A stretch of DNA of 64,000 bases, from NCBI RefSeq assembly GCF_046365375.1, contig NZ_JBKEIT010000003.1, positions 62,001 through 126,000 on the forward strand, given 5' to 3'. Both the position numbers and the translations under genes were made by a program. Within the stretch, counting starts at the first letter, position 1; each line of letters starts with the position of its first letter. The notes beneath the pieces are model-generated. The model was not told where the DNA came from. It saw nothing but the letters and a program-made list of their open reading frames with translations, and ran no database searches. Below are positions 60,054-64,000 of this stretch, piece after piece. Source of the stretch: Butyricimonas muris (GTDB lineage: Bacteria; Bacteroidota; Bacteroidia; Bacteroidales; Marinifilaceae).

Positions 60054-60436
60054 TCATCAATGTGTTGAAGACGTAATAGCCTCGTGTTATCCTTTAAAAA
60101 AGTTTGAAGCGCGTCAGAAAGAGCCTTTACCTGTGAATAAGTGATACACTGAATATTTCCGACAGAAGAAAAAATGTAATAATAAGTTCTTGGATCATCG
60201 CACGTTTCACCAAGATTCATATCCATTTCTATAGAAAACCAAAAATCTTTGCGATCTTCTTTCATTCTTTTGCGTGCTGTCTTTTCCCGCTCCCGAAATA
60301 ATTTAATCCTGTGTTGCAGGGTTTCAAGTTGTTGCCTAGAGATGCCATACATTAACTGATTGCTTGTAACGATACAATAACTTTTCTTGGAATTATCCCC
60401 TTCTACAACGGAATTCATACGAGTCAAATCATCCAT
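60050..60436 (-). CDS. unrecognised small protein with two repeat copies (paralog 1)
   Basis: This 128-residue protein, probably cytoplasmic, contains two copies of the shared repeat: residues 18-51 (KSYCIVTS, then GISRQQLETLQHRIKLF) and 83-117 (RTYYYIFS, then ITYSQVKALSDALQTFL), joined by a basic helix (EKTARKRMKEDRKDFW). The open frame extends upstream to 60523, but those codons lie in the structured leader RNA; ATG 60436 is chosen. It is the first gene after that leader, 24 nt from the terminator T-tract. No clear ribosome site is seen. Function unknown; see findings. Confidence 0.68.
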   Translation of the reverse strand: MDDLTRMNSVVEGDNSKKSYCIVTSNQLMYGISRQQLETLQHRIKLFREREKTARKRMKEDRKDFWFSIEMDMNLGETCDDPRTYYYIFSSVGNIQCITYSQVKALSDALQTFLKDNTRLLRLQHIDD

Positions 60437-60460
60437 GATATGCTGTATTAGTGAAGGCAG

Positions 60461-60621
60461 AAAAAAAGACGGTTCCGCCTGTCCCGTTGATCGACACCGC
60501 AAGGGCCGAGGGTGCATTAACACTCCTCACGGGGGTACGGAAACCGCCGTATGGAGATAACAGGCATAAAAAATGCCTGTCATTAATTGGCAGGTTTCCC
60601 CGCCCTTGCGTTATGTCGATC
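60461..60621 (-). ncRNA. structured leader RNA or small RNA with terminator-like hairpin
   Basis: Read on the minus strand, this 161-nt stretch folds from base pairs that can be listed. The closing stem pairs 60614-60621 with 60489-60496 and 60602-60610 with 60498-60506 (17 bp in total). Arm one pairs 60589-60599 with 60539-60548 (one bulge) and carries a distal 8-bp hairpin, 60573-60580 with 60560-60567. Arm two pairs 60525-60528 with 60508-60511 and 60521-60523 with 60512-60514. A terminator-like hairpin, 60478-60483 with 60468-60472, is followed by seven T (60461-60467). The promoter box at 60626-60633 would start transcription at the first base of the closing stem. It is either a riboswitch-like leader for the three-gene unit or a separate sRNA. 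I know no family that fits. Confidence 0.65.
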
Positions 60622-60625
60622 AATA

Positions 60626-60633
60626 CAAATATA
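60626..60633 (-). promoter_or_regulatory. -7 box driving the structured RNA and three-gene unit
   Basis: TATATTTG on the minus strand is an exact TAnnTTTG match, placed so that transcription would begin at about 60621, the first paired base of the RNA. Confidence 0.65.
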
Positions 60634-61131
60634 CAACTAATTTTTAATAGTGCGTTATTTTCTGGGAATTATTGCATGTAGATGCATGAAAACGCTTTTT
60701 ACTTTGAATTCTGTGATTCTGTCAGTCTCGTCAAATAATATTTATCAACATGTCAAAGAACTTTTCTAATATAAAGATACTTCCCGCTTTACCCTTTTCC
60801 AACCATATTTCATAAAGAGCTCACGTGTTTTCACGAACACCCTCTTTTAAGACATGAACACGCTTTTAAGCAACCGATATCCCGTGCTGAATCCGACGTA
60901 ATCAGTACAGGCAACTATATCATTATAGAATTACTCCCGTTTCAAAAACGCTCCCAAGCGCCTTTGAAACGGGAGTGATTCGAAAGTGATTCGTGTTTGA
61001 CACAGGACTTCCACGGGTTCTCTTCGAATTTTGTCCGAATTCTTATATATCACATACCCCTACAACCGCCTGATGGTAAATCGAAAAGAAAAATCCCAAA
61101 CATAAAGAGTGTATTTAATTGTACAGGTAAT
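60634..61131. other. spacer with a perfect 14-bp inverted repeat
   Basis: No gene is supported in this roughly 500-nt gap. It holds a perfect 14-bp inverted repeat ACTCCCGTTTCAAA/TTTGAAACGGGAGT at 60932-60945 and 60963-60976, whose 17-nt loop has its own small CGCT/AGCG stem. This may end the leftward EamA transcript. The rest is unremarkable A/T-rich sequence. Confidence 0.55.
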
Positions 61132-62022
61132 TCAGACGGTTTTTCTTTTCGTAGTAGAATCTTTGATAAAGACACTTCCCGTTTGCAGGATAACCGAGAG
61201 TATGATGATGCTGAGTCCGATATAAAAAGAGATGTTCAGTTCTTTCGCCTCGTTGAAGAGTAACATGGCCAGTAAGATGCTGTACACGGGTTCCAAATTG
61301 TAGCTTAGGTTGACGGTGAATGCCGAGATTGTTTTTAGTACTTGAATCTGGAGAATATACAACCCGATCGTACAGATTGACGCCAATAACAGCAGGTTGA
61401 TGAAATCCGATAAATCGGGGAATATCGTTGGTACGGGAAAGTAGCTCAAGTAAAGAGGTAATAAACAGGAGAGTCCGATAAATCCGCCTGCCATTTCATA
61501 TAATAGCAACGTGCTTGTCACGTGCTTGCTGCCGATTTTTTTATTCGTGATCGTGAAAAGGGCGGCGAGGGCGGAAGATATGGCACCCAGACAGATCCCG
61601 AGACGATAACGGGTGTCGAAATGGAAGATTAGAATAATGCCGAACAACGTCAACAAGCTGAACAGTATTTCTCTGATAGATATTCTGCGCCGATAAATTA
61701 GGGGTTCCAAAAATGCCGTGAAGAATCCTGTCAGCGAGAAGCATACCACCCCGATCGATACATTGGATGCCTTGATACTTCCGTAGAAGAAAACCCAATG
61801 AAATCCAAGGAGTAACCCGACACCACCTATTTTGAGCGTATCCCCGAGAGCGATCTTGTGTAATTCTTTCTTGAAATACAATATGATCGAGAATAAAAGA
61901 GTGGCGAACATCATGCGATACCAAACCAGCAATCCTTCGTTCAGCGTTATCAGTTTCCCGAATATTCCCGTTGCCCCGGCAAGAATGATAGATACGTGTA
62001 GTTTGATAAAGGCTTCTTTCAT
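61132..62022 (-). CDS. EamA-family (DMT superfamily) transporter
   Basis: This 296-residue inner-membrane protein has ten predicted helices in two EamA repeats. Features include GATGIFGKLITLNEGLLVWYR near 17, FHWVFFYGSIKASNVSIG near 75, LEPLIYRRRISIREI near 106 at the end of the first half, and YNLEPVYSILLAMLLFNEAKEL near 240 in the second, with the conserved EPV motif. Members export small metabolites such as amino acids; the substrate here is unknown. A TAATTTCG box near 62054-62061 (one mismatch) precedes the ATG. The next gene upstream is divergent (alpha/beta hydrolase), so the two share a promoter region. Confidence 0.9.
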   Translation of the reverse strand: MKEAFIKLHVSIILAGATGIFGKLITLNEGLLVWYRMMFATLLFSIILYFKKELHKIALGDTLKIGGVGLLLGFHWVFFYGSIKASNVSIGVVCFSLTGFFTAFLEPLIYRRRISIREILFSLLTLFGIILIFHFDTRYRLGICLGAISSALAALFTITNKKIGSKHVTSTLLLYEMAGGFIGLSCLLPLYLSYFPVPTIFPDLSDFINLLLLASICTIGLYILQIQVLKTISAFTVNLSYNLEPVYSILLAMLLFNEAKELNISFYIGLSIIILSVILQTGSVFIKDSTTKRKTV

Positions 62023-62104
62023 TTTATGTTATTTGTATGATTTTCGTCCGGAGCGAAATTATAATTTAATCTCTAAAAGAAGGATGAATCACGGTAAATA
62101 ATTA

Positions 62105-62112
62105 TACATTTG
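62105..62112 (+). promoter_or_regulatory. -7 box of the alpha/beta hydrolase gene
   Basis: TACATTTG matches TAnnTTTG and lies 22 nt before ATG 62134. It overlaps a possible TTG start at 62110, which argues against that start. Confidence 0.55.
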
Positions 62113-62133
62113 GAAGATGTAATCCATAATACG

Positions 62134-63090
62134 ATGAATGCCATGACGACTTCTTACACGGAAGATATTTTGAAAGACGGGTTTGAACAACGGAGTATTT
62201 CGTTGCGGGATGATTACGAGGGAAAGGCTGTGAGCGTTTTGGTACGTCGTTTGGCAATAACGGACAAGGGGTTGGCGGTACTCTACATCCATGGTTTTAA
62301 TGATTACTTTTTCCAAAAAGAGATGGCATTCCGGTTTAATGAACGGGGGATTCATTTCTATGCTTTGGATTTGAGAAAATACGGTCGTTCGTGGCTGCCT
62401 CACCAGAAATTCAATGATATCCGGGATTTGAGAACCTATTTTGAAGAGATAGAGGAGGCGTTGAGGATTATTCGTGAGGAGGGGATCCGGAAAACCGTGT
62501 TAATGGGACATTCCACGGGTGGGTTGATCATCATGCTCTTTGCCAAGGAAAAGCGGGACAATCCGCTTTTTGACGCTCTCGTGCTGAATAGCCCGTTTTT
62601 CGAATTTAACCAGAGTCGGGTGGTGCGAAAGTTATTGCCGTTGGTCGCTTGGGTGGGTAAATATATGCCGGAAATAAAGGTCGCGGGCGGATTCACGGAG
62701 GAGTACGGGAAGTATCTTCATCAGGCGTGTCTGGGGGAGTGGGATTATGATTTGACATGGAAACCGCATGTTGCACCCCGTGTTAATTTGGGATGGGTGC
62801 GGGCGATATATAAAGCGCAACGGGAGTTGATGAAGCCGTTTTCAGTAAATGCTCCCTTTTTAATACTACATTCTGAAAAGTCGGTTACGGATATTAAAGA
62901 CAAGGAACAGATTCAGACCCGCGATTCTATTCTGAACGTGGAGGATATCAAACGGATTGCCCGAAATATCCGGGGCGATGTCGATATTGTCGCTATTCCC
63001 GGCGGTTTGCACGATTTGGTGCTTTCCGGGAAAGAGGTACGGGAAAACGTGTACCGGGAAATCTTTCGTTGGTGGGAGAGTTTAGGGTAA
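62134..63090 (+). CDS. alpha/beta hydrolase (monoacylglycerol lipase-like)
   Basis: This 318-residue cytoplasmic serine hydrolase has the oxyanion HGFNDYFFQ near 53 (HG motif), the nucleophile elbow MGHSTGGLI near 128 (GxSxG with Ser), an acidic residue candidate in HSEKSVTDIKD near 247 and the catalytic His in GGLHDLVLSG near 292. A cap region lies between. It resembles lysophospholipase or monoacylglycerol-lipase type enzymes (Hydrolase_4), substrate unknown. ATG 62134 fits the promoter box; ATG 62143 is an alternative. It is followed by a possible structured RNA region. Confidence 0.85.
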   Translation: MNAMTTSYTEDILKDGFEQRSISLRDDYEGKAVSVLVRRLAITDKGLAVLYIHGFNDYFFQKEMAFRFNERGIHFYALDLRKYGRSWLPHQKFNDIRDLRTYFEEIEEALRIIREEGIRKTVLMGHSTGGLIIMLFAKEKRDNPLFDALVLNSPFFEFNQSRVVRKLLPLVAWVGKYMPEIKVAGGFTEEYGKYLHQACLGEWDYDLTWKPHVAPRVNLGWVRAIYKAQRELMKPFSVNAPFLILHSEKSVTDIKDKEQIQTRDSILNVEDIKRIARNIRGDVDIVAIPGGLHDLVLSGKEVRENVYREIFRWWESLG

Positions 63091-63104
63091 TTATTCGTAA
63101 GGTT

Positions 63105-63337
63105 GGGGTCCACGCGTGGTTAATGGAGTATTTGGGTCATCATCGAAAGGAAGCGTGGACCCCGAGAGGCTCTTTTGAAACCCGTTCCGTTAGTCCGCGT
63201 TCGGAACGAGGTGTCCTCTTGCCTACGATTGGAGATCTTCGTGTACACATTGAGGTGAACAATCTGAATAGTTTGTATCGTTTACGTTGGTAAAAGTACT
63301 CCAAGGGTGTAAAGCACGGGGACTTATTGTCCCCGTG
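63105..63337. other. non-coding stretch with nested inverted repeats
   Basis: In the 678-nt gap between the hydrolase gene and the final HTH gene, three perfect stems stand out: GGGGTCCACGC/GCGTGGACCCC (63105-63115, 63153-63163), CGTTCCG/CGGAACG (63183-63189, 63202-63208) and CACGGGGA/TCCCCGTG (63315-63322, 63330-63337). The last is compact like a terminator, but lacks a good T-tract. It may be a small RNA or the end of the hydrolase message. An open frame here (63069-63293) gives no convincing protein. From 63340 to 63720 I see only A/T-rich sequence. Confidence 0.45.
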
Positions 63338-63728
63338 TTAAACAAATTTGAAAAAAAGAATGAACCGAATACAGTAATAATATATTTAAATTCGTGATGG
63401 TCATTCGTGTTTCGAGGGTTAGCTTTCATGGCAAAGGTTTTTATTTAATATTTATCTTTTTTGAACTGATGTAAAGTTATGAAAGATTGTTTTGTTTTTG
63501 TAGACGTAAATCAAGTACTCGCGGGAGCGTTTTTACGTGAACTGTAGAAGTTCTTTTTCTCGCTTGAATGATTGACAGAAGGAAAGGACATCCCTGTCAG
63601 ATTTTCATTTTTAAGAAGCGGGTGAATGGGGCTAATGTTGGATGTTTATTTCAAGAGGAAAAAACAGGGTACTGTGTCGAAATTAGTCATAATATCGTTA
63701 TTTTGTTTCAGAGGTTTCGCTTGAAAAT

Positions 63729-63746
63729 CCTCTACTTTTGTAGAGG
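63729..63746 (+). promoter_or_regulatory. palindrome overlapping the -7 box before the HTH gene
   Basis: The perfect palindrome CCTCTAC-TTTT-GTAGAGG contains TACTTTTG (63733-63740), an exact -7 box match, 28 nt before the ATG. Overlap of a dyad with the promoter would suit an operator, perhaps for autoregulation by the HTH protein; this is inference. Confidence 0.5.
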
Positions 63747-63768
63747 GTTGTTAAATAAATTATCGCAC

Positions 63769-64000
63769 ATGAACATGAAAGAAGTTACACTGTATGATGG
63801 TTTCCTCTCGGAATTGCGAAAGAGAATTCCGAGAGGAGCCGAGCTGACAAACACCTTGGTAGATATGCTGTATATCGAACGCGAGGCTGTATATCGAAGG
63901 TTGCGGGGCGAAGTTCCTTTTACTTTTATCGAGGTAATGACTGTTTCGAAAGAACTGGGTATCTCGCTCGATAATCTGGCACAAGCGGATACCGGGAAGA
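63769..64000 (+). CDS. helix-turn-helix regulator (partial, C-terminus outside window)
   Basis: About 77 codons are visible and the frame runs off the right edge. The N-terminus reads MNMKEVTLYDGFLSELRKR, and residues 30-75 form a helix-turn-helix-type pattern: LVDMLYIEREAVYRRLRG then PFTFIEVMTVSKELGISLDNL, a pattern I know from a large group of Bacteroidetes regulators. The start is ATG 63769 or ATG 63775 two codons later. A palindrome over the -7 box lies upstream. The full length and any effector domain cannot be seen. Confidence 0.8.
   Translation, partial: MNMKEVTLYDGFLSELRKRIPRGAELTNTLVDMLYIEREAVYRRLRGEVPFTFIEVMTVSKELGISLDNLAQADTGK

Noticed and set aside
60461..60621. Identification of the structured RNA as a cobalamin riboswitch, SRP RNA or tmRNA
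   Set aside because: The GGAAACCTGCC match to the cobalamin motif is at the wrong end and other core elements are absent; no SRP tetraloop or tRNA-like end is seen. A 6S-like rod is possible but the two-arm junction does not fit well.
60429..60623. 64-residue open frame on the minus strand across the structured RNA
   Set aside because: It lies wholly within the paired RNA and overlaps the start of the first paralog gene in another frame; Pro/Ser/Arg composition follows from the stems. Better explained as RNA.
58951..60640. Integrative element using the tRNA-Arg 3' end as attachment site
   Set aside because: No integrase and no direct repeat of the tRNA 3' end was found in the next 5 kb; only the odd gene cluster itself hints at an island.
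62110..62133. TTG start giving eight extra residues on the alpha/beta hydrolase
   Set aside because: The TTG is part of the TACATTTG promoter box; ATG 62134 gives a normal leader and start.
63069..63293. 74-residue plus-strand frame after the hydrolase gene
   Set aside because: It begins within the hydrolase gene, crosses inverted repeats and shows no domain-like pattern.

Overview
The window looks like a chromosomal segment of an anaerobic gut Bacteroidales, most likely Odoribacteraceae (Butyricimonas/Odoribacter-like). This is inferred from the fused NuoC/NuoD, a large PurF of the Bacteroides type, an ECF-sigma/FecR/SusC/SusD locus, a Bat operon, DUF4857/DUF4876/DUF6850-type proteins and many -7 boxes of the Bacteroidetes form TAnnTTTG. 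No rRNA, insertion sequence, integrase or CRISPR array was seen. There is one tRNA (Arg, ACG).

Layout. 1-2400: the start of a complex I operon read leftwards (nuoA, nuoB, nuoCD, which leaves the window). 2533-8028: envelope proteins, purF, a zinc-protease lipoprotein and smpB. 8228-12769: lactate uptake and oxidation (lctP, lutA, lutB, lutC). 12774-14409: a small membrane protein and a sugar MFS carrier. 14583-27167: a leftward block of sigma factor, FecR, SusC, SusD, two lipoproteins and then three thioredoxin-fold proteins. 27221-30355: a small accessory/defence patch (RloA-RloB pair, broken rhuM gene, AT-rich spacer). 30366-35686: housekeeping genes cmk, ispH, pfkA, priA. 36056-44916: aerotolerance-type operon moxR, DUF58, a membrane protein and batA-E, closed by a clear terminator. 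45025-48612: a redoxin-like protein, a LytS/LytTR-type two-component pair and nudC. 48729-57668: a seven-gene leftward operon that joins a TonB-dependent receptor, a DUF4876-like lipoprotein and an outer-membrane barrel to an inner-membrane ABC-type transporter. 57989-64000: M48 protease, tRNA-Arg, a three-gene cluster of unrecognised paralogous small proteins preceded by a highly structured leader RNA, an EamA exporter, an alpha/beta hydrolase, a possible structured RNA and the start of a helix-turn-helix gene.

The most interesting region is 59124-60633. A consensus promoter starts transcription at the first base of a 17-bp closing stem. The RNA folds into a three-way junction and ends in a terminator-like hairpin only 24 nt before the first of three tightly linked genes. 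The encoded proteins share a roughly 35-residue repeat (five copies in total), so this could be an RNA-controlled, previously undescribed small-protein system. A second notable item is a 129-bp interspersed element present twice, in opposite orientation (3510-3638 and 33043-33171), whose two copies differ by paired changes that preserve a hairpin.

Many intergenic gaps are filled with short A/T-rich words in tandem (TCTAAAA, ATCATAA, GAAAATT, ACAAGTT families) interleaved with small GC-rich hairpins, which seems to be a genome-wide habit of this organism. All calls rest on reading sequence and translated frames; no database search was run.
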